Shown here piece after piece: positions 25,104 to 37,671 of a DNA stretch of 64,000 bases (position 1 is its first letter; each line of letters begins with the position of its first letter). This stretch comes from Albugo candida. Taxonomy: Eukaryota > Oomycota > Peronosporomycetes > Albuginales > Albuginaceae. A program made the position numbers and the translations under genes. The stretch is taken from positions 1-64,000 of the forward strand of contig CAJNAR010000040.1 of the NCBI GenBank assembly GCA_905220665.1, in the 5' to 3' direction. The notes under the pieces were generated by a model that searched no databases, was not told where the DNA came from, and worked only from the letters and a program-made list of their open reading frames with translations.

Positions 25104-27623
25104 GATAGCAGGCAAGACGTTTTTTGGACCGGCCACATGCTCCACGGTATATCGAAATATTTGCAGCACTATGTCCGAACGCTGTAGCTTGTCAGCTATA
25201 TATCTGGCCATAGTATTGTGAATACTCCCTGGATCGAAGATGAACTATAAATTTCTATGATCCGTAAAGACATGAAAACCGTTTGCTCTCAGCAATATAC
25301 ACTCCAATGTTTTGCACATTTCCACTATTGCATATGCTTAGTATAGCTCTCCATTGATCTTGCGATGCATCCATATAAACACATGTATTACGAGTATCTT
25401 GTGGATGTGCCATAGGCACCATTGTGTACAATTCGTTCTTCACTTTTTTAGACATTCGCTTTGTTTATATGTCCGTCCGTGGTCTTTTAAAGCACATGGA
25501 TAAGATTTCGTTTTTTCTAAGACCACCTGCCACCTTTGCGGCTGCTTCTAGAACTTTATGTAGATATTTTACCAATGTTGTATAGTTCGGAATGTTGTTT
25601 CGCAATCAATTTACACTACATAAAAAATGCTGCAGCTCCGCCGCCGTCTTTGGAGTTTTCTTGTACGTGGATTTCACAATGACCAAAATCTTCGATTGAA
25701 ATTTCTTCCCACACCATATTGTGGAATATGCGATTAATATACATTTTTCTGGGCTGACACCATATGCATTCTATTTCTTCAAGACCACGTGTAATATATC
25801 CAGCACTTGTGCAACTGTACTTTCATATCCTAGAACATCGTCCAGCCATGTATGTACCCTTTTCCTGATCACTGGCTTAGTAACTTCTTTGGCCACATAT
25901 TGCGCATAAGCAGTACATCTGTCGGTCCCATTATGACTCGCTTCGCCGTGAACGATGTACTCGGTGCCACCACAGTAAAATATCCTTCGTTGCCTCTATC
26001 CAAAGGGAACTGCAAATAAAAATGGAAACAATCGAGCGAGAAATAACAAGTTGGTCCCTCCAAATTTGCCATAACGACCTCAATATGCGGCATCGGTCAT
26101 GTCATTTGCGCTCTTACTGCAATGGCCCGTATAATCACAGTCATTCGGTATTCTGCGATTTGTTTCTTCCCCACGATACGAGGAGCACTCCCCCATCGCG
26201 AATCTGAGTTACGATACATCAGATCGTCTTTCATTGATTACGATAAATGCGTATTCATATACTCCCTATGAAGAGGTGGATATCACCTAGATTTTGCCAT
26301 GATAGGGACTGAACCCTCCTTTCATCTGACCTTGAGAGGTTTCACCTTGACTGAAGGATCTGCAGCAAACTTCACGCGAAACACATCATGGTATTTAAAT
26401 AATAAGTCCCTAAACGATCAATAGATTCAGTTTTGCACCTGCGATTTTCGCTTCTTCTACTTTCTCCTAAAATCATAAGAATACGATCCTTCTGTGTATC
26501 CAATGGCCTCACTTCTGGTGTAAGTAAATAATTTCCTTCTCATCGATAAGTTTCACTTCATCTTCGAAGCGTTTATCGTCGCAAACTTGCAGCGAGTTGC
26601 AACCCGGAGCATTTTGTTTTGTGTCTTTTTTCTCATCCCATACGTTCTTCATTTTCTGGCCCCTTCCAACATCTCATCAGTGGATAGCTCATCTTCTACA
26701 CCAATTTCTATCATTATAAGTGACATCGACTCTTGTCTTCCTCATTTACGAGAATCTCCAGGTTTCTTCACACCAGCGGTCCCCCACTTCTGCTAAACTC
26801 CACACACTGCAGTAGAACAATTTTTTTCACTTTCCACCCACAGAGGTGCCTGCCCCACGGTTTCGATTTTCAGTAGGTTTTTTAGTACCTTTATCGCGAT
26901 AATTTCTCTTTCGAAAGCGCTTTCACAAGACCCACTGATGTCATGCGACAATCAGATCCAAAAATCCAAAAATGCGTTTACGTTAGCAATTCCATCCACT
27001 GTGGTCTTTACCCTAGCCGTTGGAGTCTTTAATGATTGATTTTTTACTTGTTAACGACATCCAGTTTTTTTTTCGTTCCGGCATTTGCGTTTATTCAGTA
27101 ATCTTTGCGCTTCTTCAGGATCGCACATAGGATAACTTCTCACGGGATGCTCATTTCCACACTTCAAACACTTGAAACGTGATCTTGCGCCCGAGCTAGT
27201 ACCCATAGCCTCTTCAGCTCGTCTCTGGAGAAAACTGTCCAATCCTTATCCAGAATTCTTTCGCGGAAGTTCCTGTGCCTTTCGCACCTATTTGCTTCCG
27301 TATCCTTATATTCACACCTTTGTGGCATAATTCCTTCATTGAAACCGGTTCCGACTCCATGAAATTCTTTATTAGCTCCTGACACTACTTGCAGCGTTTT
27401 CCTTCTTCGTTTTGTGGATGTCCATTTCGAGTTTGTCCACGGTTTTTCTTTTGGATGTTGGAGGCTCAATGCCATCGATCATCCATTTGACAGTGCGTTG
27501 GATCCGCATGTTCCACGTATATCTGCAATCCGTGGTGACCAAGATTCTATAAATTTGGTTTCTCAACCGCGATATTCTTGATCCTGCATCCGCTAATGTG
27601 GTGTCCATTCTTACCTTACGCAT

Positions 27624-29539
27624 TTCTATATCGATCTTTGAAAAATCACCATTATCCGGCTCTTCCGCTTCCCGAAAATAATTTATCCAGTCTTGTTCAT
27701 ACTTTAATATTTGTTCTCTCGTCCCCTCATACTCGCAGGCTTATACTGGCATGACGAACGGCTTGTTCGAACATGTTTCGAACGCCAGCAGCGTGCTTTG
27801 ATAATCTTGTTATCGCTTCACGAAATCCCTTTTTTCCTTTGCTGTATCCCCTCTATACATAGGGTGATTTGGATGCTGGGTGCATTTAGATATCCGAGTA
27901 TCTCCCGAGACGTATGTCATCTCGTAATCCTCCGTCATCCTTTGCAATCTCCTATCTGTGAGTTCCTCACTAAATGGTCCAGCTGGATCTAATCGCCGGA
28001 ATGCTCAGGTTGTTTTGGTTTGGGCTCCTCAGAGTCGGACGCTATTCTATCAACTTCTCATACGTCCTCTGGTTGGTACTCATGTCTTCAACTGGTGAGT
28101 GTTCTTCTTTGCCAGACCTCGGCAACGACTATTACTTTAGCTAAACTCAACTTTGTACTGTCTTCGTCGTGATTTGTCTTCCACAAATCCTCCGTCAAGC
28201 AATCCAGACGACAAATATGTCGATAGCTTGATTGATTCGCGTTGTTTCGTAAAAGTACGTATATTTTTAAACTTGAAATCCTCTCCTTCCGAAAATCTAG
28301 AAAGAGACCTTGCACCGATATCTAGTAAGTTGTCGATCCAAAGTCCTGACCTGATACGTTATAGGCGTACCGGCTTTTAACTAGATACGTCAACGGTACC
28401 TAACCCATCGGACCACGCATATCGCCGTGCTCGCTGCTTCAATCATTAGGTGGGATTCGCTAGAGGAAAAGATTCTATACGGAAGATTGCTGGTTCAGGT
28501 CGTAGGCTCAATTGCATGGCTGCATTTCTCTCAGTTGGCATAATGACTTTGGGGCTCATTGACTCGCAAGACATAAATGTCTTAATGCAGCGATATCGTG
28601 CGCATATATTTCTGTATGTATGTTAGATTTGTTTTGACATTTTTGCGCTATAGAGAAGACGACCATCTAATCTATTTATACCGACATTTCTAGTTGCCAT
28701 CTGCGATGTATTCATCGTTATTCATCTTGATTTGAATCAATGTATTGTACATAACGATTATTTATCTCTTTCCTATTTGCTTATTCTGCTCGACTACCGT
28801 AGGCTTCCTCACGGTGAACTTATCACGTCTTTATTCACGAGGAGGAAGGTTAAGTGATAGAAGCATGCGGCTTTCATCTTTGCAACGCTAAAAGTATGAT
28901 GAAAGTGTCTTGAATTTTCGCGAGCAGAATCTGTTATCCAATCCACTGATATTTGATACGGACTAAAGTTTGAAACTCGAACCAGGAAAAGATAATATTT
29001 CAGACAATAAAGAGCTTTATTTCGGCCTATTTTTTATAGTTGAATCAGGACGTTCTTGGCTGGTGAGATCGTGTATAGACGGCCTCCACGACGCGAATCG
29101 GGTGAAGGCTGAACATTTATTCGTAAGATTGTGTGCAATGCTTTAACGGCATCCTCATTGAATTATACTTTCATTGTACTCAGCAGCCGTCGTAATAATT
29201 CATCATCCATAGGGCGAATTTGCAGATCTGTTTGCGTTGATCTACCATTATGACGCATTGTAACAAATTATAAGAAAGTGCCCTCCCGTATCGGCTAATT
29301 CAGGTGGTGAACGAGGAATCCGTATTCACTTTTATTATCATGACGTTTTGACCGATAGAATCAGAGTCGTTTCTCACGCAACTTGATGGTGAAAAGCAAT
29401 ATGTTTATAATCGAAATACACTGGGAAATCCACACTTTGTTTCAGCGTACCAGTCCTTGTGCGTCAGCCATTCTGGTACCTTAATGTTTGATTAACGGGA
29501 GTAAAAGTCTGATTTGATGAGCAGCGATGTAGCTGAGCA
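27624..29539. other. No recognisable gene
   Basis: About 1.9 kb. The first few hundred bases may be the 5' part of the Gypsy relic. The rest shows only short frames with no motifs. Confidence 0.45.
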
Positions 29540-29778
29540 ATGAGGTTCGTTGACGCATTCCTCCGAGCACCTGTTATCAGTAATTTTTTATATGATGAGA
29601 GACTTCACCACTACCATTTGTCGATTGCTCTGTTCGGACATCCTGGAATATTTGTTTACCTGCTGCATCGTGGGCTCTCTCTTGTATCTGTATTTGGTAA
29701 GTTCAACGAACCCGACAATGCGAATAAAAGCACTGAAATTCAGGTGCACAAACGTTTAATCTGTGTTCGAAGAATTGA
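29540..29778 (+). CDS. Possible small two-exon gene, unknown
   Basis: ATG at 29540 opens a frame that reaches a strong donor (TTTG|GTAAGTT at 29697). A plausible 47-bp intron ends TTCAG at 29743, and a short second exon stops at 29778. The product would be about 63 residues with a hydrophobic middle. Nothing in it is recognised. Splice-site quality is the only reason to list it. It could equally be chance sequence or an upstream exon of something larger. It lies 190 bp before the ABC transporter start. Confidence 0.25.
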
Positions 29779-29965
29779 TTGAAAACAAATGCGCTTTACA
29801 TGCTTCAATCCGCCAATTTCATTCATTTTGAACACTCTCTCTCTTAATGGTAGTAATATATTGGCATCGGTACAAAACTTATCGCTTTGTGCGGTTCTAA
29901 TCGCAGATAACGAACTTGAGGGTGTCGGTAAATCAGTGCATTGTATTGTATTATATATTTGCTTC

Positions 29966-32058
29966 ATGCATCACTCAGCTGTCCGGCGTCTCAATATCAA
30001 TAAGAGGAATGTCTGCCAAAATTATAGGATTTGGCAAATAAGAACCAAAACGAATATTAGACCGGCTAATAACCCAAAATCAATCCGCTCTTTTGCATCA
30101 ACTTCTGCTGTTGACGAGTCAAAACACGAAAAGGTACCTTGAATCCTATTGTCTCATCAGACTTACATCAATTGATAGTCCAAAGTTTACAAATATTTCG
30201 AGCTGAGACGATTACTCAAATTATACAAACCCGAGAAACGACAATTAATGGTATCGCTTACCACGTTGAGCGTTTCAACATCTGTTACAATGTGCGTGCC
30301 ATTTGGAATTGGAAAAGTAATGGATCTCGCTGCTGTGAATGACATCATGCAACTTCCGTACGTACTCGGAGGGCTGGGGTGTATTTTTGCAGCAGGTTCC
30401 ATCGCAAATATACTTCGAGTACACACCAGCAACATGATTGGAGAACGCATTACGAATCGTCTGCGACAGGATACTTTCCAAAGTATTGTGAAGCAAGATC
30501 TGGGGTTTTTCGATGCTGCTAAAACAGGTGAATTGATCAATCGTCTTAGCGCCGATACCACTTTGGTTGGCACCCTTTTGAGTGATAATATGTCACAAGG
30601 ATTTCGGAGCATGGGGCAAGCTGTAGGTAGTATTTCAATGCTTTTTGTCACATGTCCGAAACTCGGCCTAATCATGCTTATAACTGTCCCACCACTTGCA
30701 CTTGCTGGTGTATCGTACGGGCGATTCGTCAAGTCTTTAACCTCGAATGTACAGAAGAAACTAAGTGATGCTACTGCGTCTGCTGAAGACTGCTTTACAA
30801 ATGTTTCAGTTGTCAAATGGTTTGCTAAAGAACACCACGAGATCCAGAAGTATGAATCCAGACTATGTGATGCGCTGTCGCTATCATGTAAACGGTCGAA
30901 AGCAAGTGCTGCGTTCTTTGGAGGAGTAGACTTATCCGTGAAAATGAGCACGTTGGCTGTGCTTGGGTATGGTGGTCATTTGGTTGCCAACGGGTTACTC
31001 ACAACAGGGGAGCTCACCTCCTTTATGATGTACACAATCTATGTCGGCTTTTCATTTGCTGGATTGTCGCAATTCTATTCGAACTTGACAAATGGAATTG
31101 GTGCTTCAACTCGATTATTCGAGCTTAAACATCGTCAACCAAATATAAGTGCCCTGACGGGTACAAATACGCTCCCCCATCCTCTTCATGGACGAATAAA
31201 ATTCCAGGACGTTTGTTTTCGCTATCCCACTAGACCTGATTCACAAATATTGGTCAATTTGAATCTGGATGTCTGTTCCAATGAAAGTGTCGCACTCGTT
31301 GGTCCAAGCGGCTGTGGCAAAAGTACTATAGTTGCACTGCTCGCACGTTTTTATGAACTTGACAGTGGTAAGAGATTTGTTCGACTTAATCATTCTCACG
31401 TATCTCAAGTATGTGTACAATCTAGACAGATGCAGTGGCAAAATAACGCTGGATGGAATTGATATCGCAACTCTACCGATCGATGAGTTGCGAGGAATTA
31501 TTGGCGCGGTACATGATACGTTTGCTCTCTCTTCAAATGCATTTCCCTCAACATCTTCTTATCCAGGTACCTCAAGAACCACCTTTATTCGCCTGCTCCA
31601 TACGAGAAAACATCGCCTATGGCCACCAACAAATTCCCACTTTTGAGGATATCGTACAAGCTGCCAAACAAGCGAATGCTCATGAGTTCATTATGACTTT
31701 TCATCAAGGATACGATACTCTTGTAAGTGAACGTGGACAATCACTATCTGGAGGTCAAAAGCAGCGGTTAGCAATTGCCAGAGCGCTGATTAAGAATCCT
31801 AAAATCTTGATTCTTGATGAAGCTACAAGCGCATTAGATCAAGAAAGTGAAAGATATGTGCAAGAGACCCTTAATAAAGTGAAAAAGGGAAGAACAGTGA
31901 TACTGATCGCACATCGCCATTCGACAATACAATCGGCCGATCGCATTGCAGTTATATCAAATCACACAATTGCAGAGGAAGGCACGTATCAGGAACTAGC
32001 AGCTAACGCGCAGAGTTTATTTAGACAAATTGTGGCCATTGATCGAAACGCTATATAG
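29966..32058 (+). CDS. ABC half-transporter, ABCB8/ABCB10-type, probably mitochondrial inner membrane
   Basis: Model join(29966..30133, 30179..31367, 31426..31508, 31567..32058), 643 aa, with introns of 45, 58 and 58 bp. The N-terminus ([15 protein letters not shown]...) is rich in Arg/Lys/Ser and poor in acids, like a mitochondrial presequence. Next come [18 protein letters not shown] and a type-I ABC exporter membrane domain with about six helices. The nucleotide-binding domain has Walker [11 protein letters not shown]-loop VPQEPPLF, signature LSGGQKQRL, Walker [13 protein letters not shown] and switch His in LIAHRHST, all intact. A half-transporter must dimerise. The family exports peptides or porphyrin/biliverdin-type substrates from the matrix; the substrate here cannot be told. 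An in-frame Met at 29789 exists, but 29966 gives the presequence-like start. Confidence 0.9.
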
Positions 32059-34279
32059 CACACGTCATTGGCTAGTCAAGGATTGTACGCTAGTCCGCTG
32101 CAATAGAAGTATCACGTTCCAAAGCTGTATACATATGGCTCTGAATTGCATCAATCAGTACCTCAGCGTCCACTTGGAGTTTATTTTGAACTGCAGAGTC
32201 TGTCCCTTATTCTAACTTGTAGTGGTACTACAAATGAGACAAATCGTACTCCGTCCTGCTAAAACTGTATTCAACCCTACACAGTGACGTGATCGAAAAT
32301 TGCGATAGATCTAACCTTACAAGCTTTGGTAATTTTGTATCAATGATCTCAATTGATGGTGCACGAGTTCTTGAGTCCTAGTTACTTACGATTTTAGCCA
32401 ATTGCTCACACAAACGATGCCCATTCAATACACTCATATGTATTAAGCACATGCGAACTGGTTTTTCTTTATACCACTTTATTCTCTCAACCACAAGTGC
32501 AAGGAGACGAAATTCACAAAATATGAAGACAGTGAGCGGCAAAGCAGCATATTACAATTATATAAGCTTCCTTGGAGCAATCGATCATGTTGGATTCGGA
32601 GCTTTTGACAAAGAAACGTTTTACCAACTTCATCTACAATGCTTTCACTTCCATCCTTGGTGCGCTGAACGCACTCTAAAGGAATTGAGCTTACGAGCAA
32701 CGAGACACAGCGCATTCCTATCGTGCTCGTTAATAGTTGAGACTTTATCGAAATAATGGCAAATAATTGACGTTGCAAACGGGGCTGCTATAGTAAAAGC
32801 TCTTCTCATGAAGATTGAAAGCTTTACTATTTCTACTTATTTTGCAACATCTGGGGTTTGTTCTCATTTCGCCAACGCTTCAAGTATGAACGAGCACGAA
32901 TAATCTTCTTGGATGACCCTGCGGGCAATCAGCTACTGCTCATCCCTTCTGATCGTGTTCGAGAAGATTTGTCTCGTGGCAGACAATTCTTCACCACGTT
33001 ATCTGTGTGTTTGGTGTATCGACTTTAACAGCTCCAGTGCTTTCCTCCTATATGCAAACTTATAGCTCTTTCTGTGTCAATGTCGCGTTTGTCGCTTATT
33101 TCTCGAGCTGAAACTCTGCTCCATACCTCGCTGCAATGTATCTTTGTCGTCGTCATAGATCCTCATGGCATACTACAGATCCGTTTGATGCTAATCATTT
33201 TGCAGGAGGCTGCTCCGTAGTAAATTGTCCACATCCTTAGACTTCAGCGCAAACCTTGTACCTTGGACCTTTGCGGCGGAGGACAATGCGTCGATCATCA
33301 TGGGCTTTTTTCCCTTCAATTGAACCAATTACTTCGGACGCTTTTTTTTCTTCGGTGCAGCAGGCGGAGCTAGGCTCCATCGACTCGCTTCATGTTGCAA
33401 AATGCGTCATCAAATTGCTGCGGGCTGTTCGAGAGCTTGATTGTTCCATTTCTTTTGTATTGTGCGTTATACGAAACAAATGATACGTACACCACTTGTT
33501 AACCTGTGCGAGCCTCTCGGCAGAATATCCGGTGGCATGCGACTTCAACAAAAGATAGCCGTTGGGTCGGAGCTACTAGATCGAATAGGTCGAACATTGC
33601 GGCATCGAGTGAACAAAGGTGCGGGTGATGTATTCTTCGACATCGGCTTTGCGATCCACCAATCGTGGCCCTTCTTGTTTCGCCGTTGTTCTGCTGTCGC
33701 ATCATGTTACTTAATTTCATTGTGTTTAATAAAGTTGACGAACGTGTCGAAATACAAAGGTGCATTTTTCCAACATACCTGATATAAACGTCTTTGAACA
33801 CCGTGAATCTTATTGTTAGACTGGCATTTTCTAAGCTATTTCACTATCCGACCCAAGGAAAAACGTTATTTATCATGTAGCCGCACTGATGTGATGTGGC
33901 ATCAAGTTATATACTGCAAGGTATTTCTTACTTTTTGTAACCACTTAACGATGAGTAATTTCGAACAATAGAACCTGCCACGCAAGTTCAATCTCTAACA
34001 GATAAGTCGGCTCGAAATTAGTCGATCTAGATTAAAACGATTCTGGACTCATAACAGCATCCCAACTGCGCGGGTTACGTGGCACTTTGACTGTCCAATC
34101 ATAATCGTGGACAATTTCCAGAAGTATTTGACTGGCTTAGGATTGAATGACGCCAACAAGAGCTTCGATTTTTTTCTAGTATTCGATAATCCATTAGTGG
34201 ACCAGAATCATTTAGTATTTGGAAAACCTAAATATGGTCATAATCAAATCTGTTGACAACTGGTGACGTCAGAAGCGAT
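32059..34279. other. No recognisable gene; possible decayed coding on the minus strand
   Basis: About 2.2 kb. Minus-strand frames near 33200-33800 contain a few protein-like stretches (for example MMIDALSSAAKVQGTRFALK near 33250-33305). They are broken by stops without usable splice sites and match no family I recognise. The rest shows nothing. Confidence 0.4.
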
Positions 34280-35821
34280 ATGTCTCCAACAATACGAATG
34301 GGATTGAAATCGCAACTTGTCACCTTAGATGCAACCAAGCCTGTGGTGAACCCACCCGTCCCAGATGCCGTACACCCAAAACCTGAGGCTACAAAGCCTG
34401 TGGTGAACCCACCCGTTCCAGATGCCGTACACCCAAAACCTGTTGCTACAAAGCCTGTTGTGAACCCACCGGTCCCCGACGCAGTACATCCGACACCTGA
34501 CGTAAAACCCACCACCACCGATCCATCGAAACCCACAGCCCCAAAAGCGGATGCAGTAGCCACAAAATCACCGCCAGCTGTTGCATCCTCAAAAGCTGCT
34601 GTCCCCAATGCTATTCCTGGTGGGCCAGTCGCAGCATCAAAGCCTTCGCCAAGTTCTGTTCCTCCAACACCAGCATCCCCACAATCTCCTTTGCCAACGC
34701 TTCCCCATGAACACTCGAAACATTGGCCAAACGATGTCACAATGCTCCAAACAGGTGTACTCGTATCGTTGCCAATCGTTTTTTGTGCGGCATTTTTCAT
34801 CGTTTTGAAGATTGTTTGGAAGAGTTCGCGATCATCACCACGATACGCGCCAACGTCGACCCATGGTGCTGACAATGAATCGACTCCGCTTAATCAAGGT
34901 CAAAATGTATTGCTCAGTCAAAAAGGAGCGAATTCTTATGGCCAAGGATGCTTCCAAAAGTTTGAAATCATATTCTTGGTCGGTATGGCCTTACTTGCTA
35001 GTGTGTTAACACTTCTCACCTATTTCTATGAGCACGAATTGCTGCACTCTACGCATTTCTGGTTGATGCAAATGCTTAAGTTCGCTGTGCTTATGGTGGT
35101 CGCATTATGTTGTGGGAGTGTATGTCGGCATTGTTGCGAGATTGATGTGCGAGGCTACACTGCGATGAGCAAGTCGAATCGTTTCAGAGTGGTTTATACT
35201 CAGAAATTTCATCTTTTTGCCACCTACTTGATTTTTCTTGCGGTCAAGGCAGAACATCGAACATTACTGGGTCTGGCATGGGGAGCATTCTTTTGTTTAT
35301 TGACATTTGTGGTTCTTATCAAACCTATTCGTGATAAGTCTACGTTCTTTATGCTGCAATTTAATTCACTGGATTGCCCTGAAGATCGACCAAATACTTT
35401 GCAACGAATCATTGCTTTTAATCTCGTCCCCGGGATGCTTACCCTTCTGTTTTTTGTGTGGCTTCTTGCTGAAAAAGCTTCATTGCTGTTTATCCTTGTG
35501 CTTATAACAGGTGTTGGTGTTGGACTGGCTGATACAATTGGCACGACGCTCGGAACGCATGCGTTCAAATCAAGGGAGTGTTTTTCGTGGCGCGTACATA
35601 TGCACACTTTGGAAGGCAGTGCATACGTTTTCTTGGCAGCAATGATTTTCCCATTGCTTCAATATGCTTACTTTTCCAGTTTTCTCCAAGTATTGCTGGC
35701 TATGCTCATTTTGCCTCCAGTCATGACATTAGTCGAGGCTACATCAGTACAAGCGTTCAAGACTCCAGCTCTAATCATCTGTGGTGGTGCGATCATTTAC
35801 ACCCTCAGCGTGTTTGCTTGA
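34280..35821 (+). CDS. Multi-pass membrane protein, polyprenol/phytol-kinase-like, apparently degenerate; Pro-rich repeat N-terminus
   Basis: 513 aa from the first ATG (34280); a 5' exon with a signal sequence cannot be excluded. Residues about 18-74 are three 19-aa repeats (ATKPVVNPPVPDAVHPKPE), then more Pro/Ala/Lys-rich sequence to about 150. A first membrane helix lies at about 157-183, then seven or so more. The last 350 residues are clearly homologous to the product of 37672-38841. Positions conserved in CTP-dependent polyprenol kinases have changed. YTRKLQHF became YTQKFHLF, and GIGDGLAEPIG became GVGVGLADTIG, losing the acidic residue. I infer lost or altered activity. A poly-A signal AATAAA is at 35851. 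The antisense frame over the repeat is a shadow. Confidence 0.75.
   Translation: MSPTIRMGLKSQLVTLDATKPVVNPPVPDAVHPKPEATKPVVNPPVPDAVHPKPVATKPVVNPPVPDAVHPTPDVKPTTTDPSKPTAPKADAVATKSPPAVASSKAAVPNAIPGGPVAASKPSPSSVPPTPASPQSPLPTLPHEHSKHWPNDVTMLQTGVLVSLPIVFCAAFFIVLKIVWKSSRSSPRYAPTSTHGADNESTPLNQGQNVLLSQKGANSYGQGCFQKFEIIFLVGMALLASVLTLLTYFYEHELLHSTHFWLMQMLKFAVLMVVALCCGSVCRHCCEIDVRGYTAMSKSNRFRVVYTQKFHLFATYLIFLAVKAEHRTLLGLAWGAFFCLLTFVVLIKPIRDKSTFFMLQFNSLDCPEDRPNTLQRIIAFNLVPGMLTLLFFVWLLAEKASLLFILVLITGVGVGLADTIGTTLGTHAFKSRECFSWRVHMHTLEGSAYVFLAAMIFPLLQYAYFSSFLQVLLAMLILPPVMTLVEATSVQAFKTPALIICGGAIIYTLSVFA
34331..34501 (+). repeat. In-frame 57-bp tandem repeat, 3 copies
   Basis: Three nearly identical 57-bp units encode 19-aa repeats beginning ATKPVVNPPVPDAVHP. 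The near-identity at DNA level points to recent expansion. The repeat is absent from the paralogue at 37672-38841. Confidence 0.85.
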
Positions 35822-37671
35822 GAATTTTTTTTGATACGAGTAGATGAAGCACAATAAAAATTGATCTGATTCCGATCGCAGCGATGTTTGTATTCCTGTT
35901 ATATACTCGTGATTCCCGATATAAATACTAACATGTAATGGATCGAACTGCGGGTTTGTTAATGATATATCGGATATTTTTGGTCAACTGCCACAATGTC
36001 AATGAGAGTGTTTGGGATGAATACTCACAAATAAGATCGCAGGGAACGGAGGAGGTGGCGATAGAATGGATTTTTGTATTTTGCAAGAACACTTGTGTGT
36101 GTGACACATATCGATCTGTACTTCTCCTGTCCATCTAGATGATCGACTTAGGTCCTGCACAATGAAGCCCAACTTTGAGGGACAGAGGGAGCGGTGATAC
36201 CTTTTACGAAATACTATCGAGACGGGTCCTCTGGTCATGTACAACAAACCTCATCAAAATCTACTTTATATTTATTTATTCACCATTCTATGTACCGCAT
36301 CAGAAATGCAAGTATGTAAAGTCACCGACTGAGCGTTACAGAAACATAAAGACTTCAATCCATGCATTCCTCCCAATTGAACCTTCTTCCAAATCGTCTT
36401 TCCTACTGTGCAAATAAAGTGGTAGTTGATAGTCCCGTCTGATTGATCGGCGGCTATTGTGATTGTAGCCATACTCTCATGATCCTCATTAGCGCATCTG
36501 CAATCGTACAATTTGGTCGCAGATAGAGTCAATCGTACAATCGAGTGTGTGAGTTCTCGTAGTTTATATAATTACCAATGATCAATTCGGTGCCTGCTTT
36601 TCGGATCACACGATACTCACCGTATTTCGACACAGATTTAGACAATCGGATGACGTCTACTTTTGCTGAACCTTAATGCATGGGACAAATCCCTAGATTT
36701 CGGTGATTTTCACTCAGATAATTGTGCAGTATGATATCCAAAATGACCTTTATAAAAGTACAGCCTTGATCTAGCCGATGATGGCTGCGAAACATATGTA
36801 TCGATTTGTATGGATTCTGACTCAGCACGGAAAGAAGAACACCAAGTAAATAAGTCTTGTCGATGAAGCGAGTTGGCGGTGTTAGGCTAGGTGAGAGGCT
36901 TTACAATCGATCCGATGCAAGGGCCAGTTGAATGTAAGCGTCTTGGTCTTGTCCATATACTCGACAGTGCTGTTGTCTTCATCCAGAGATGATGCCTATC
37001 AAGCTCATGCCTGCTTTAGACCATATCTGATAGAAGCAAATGGTATCTTTAGACCATAAGTTTAGGCTATTGCCATGCTGTTTATAAATTCGCGACCATT
37101 GATTATCTTACTTCTCGAAGCCGTAGCAAACTTGCTTGATAGCAGCTAAGGGAGAGCCACAATAGATTTAAATTAAAGGTTGCAGCGACGAGATCGAGAT
37201 TGTTGTTCTTCAAAGATGTAAATGGAAAAGAGAGAAGCATGATTGTGCAACTGGACGTCATAGAAACTCAGAAAAAAGTTGGAAAGGCTGTCTGCGTTCC
37301 TATGACGCACACTCGAAAGAAGCAGTGAGGTGGACATAGCAGCATCAGGCATATAGTTTGGAGTGCCAATTGATTGACTGTCCAATGAGATCAAATTACG
37401 CTCTCGAGCTTCTGCAGGAAAAGCTCCATAATACTTGTTGGCGCTTTATTTGCGGCTCAAATACTCAGTAGACATATAGTATAGACTTGAAAACATGCGT
37501 ATCTCATTCTTTTGTATATATCACTTGCGTCGTCAACGTGCTTTCACCTTTAGGTCGTCCTTGAATCGTCCGAGGCAAGTGTGAATAAGATGTTGATTAC
37601 ACAAGCATCAAGGCAACACCAAACAAAAGATCTCATTGTTATTATTTTTTTTCATTGCTTACAGCAGGCTT
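35822..37671. other. No recognisable gene between the two convergent paralogues
   Basis: 1.85 kb serving as the 3' flank of both kinase-like genes. Only short frames; no RNA gene or repeat recognised. Confidence 0.5.

Larger units (their letters stand above)
19331..27623 (-). mobile_element. Ty3/Gypsy retrotransposon relic, split by Copia-3
   Basis: On the minus strand, Gag with a zinc-knuckle-like CLKCGNEHP...C lies near 27170. RT starts MPHIEVVMANLEG and CYFSLDCFHFYLQFPL (26093-25950). RNase H starts VPMAHPQDTRNTCVYMDAS (about 25420), then FIFDPGSIHNTMARY and RYTVEHVAGPKN up to 25104. After the 4.9-kb Copia-3 insertion the same frame resumes at 20207 with LSWWGFGDNEG. Integrase follows: GRIWIP...LCVLAHAGSAGHNG (about 19990-19900), HATKPNEVLHFALL (about 19790), and LPLCQSTINHLPSRRLGEYA (about 19370-19430). 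The relic is full of lesions. No LTRs were identified, so the outer limits are approximate. Confidence 0.75.

Noticed and set aside
32451..33801. Several open frames of 75-113 codons on both strands
   Set aside because: No motif, no consistent frame and no workable splice sites; composition is like random AT-rich DNA or very old decay.
34228..34875. Long minus-strand open frame rich in Gly/Thr/Phe repeats
   Set aside because: Antisense shadow of the Pro-rich repeat of the plus-strand membrane-protein gene; its repeats mirror the 57-bp units and it has no independent signals.
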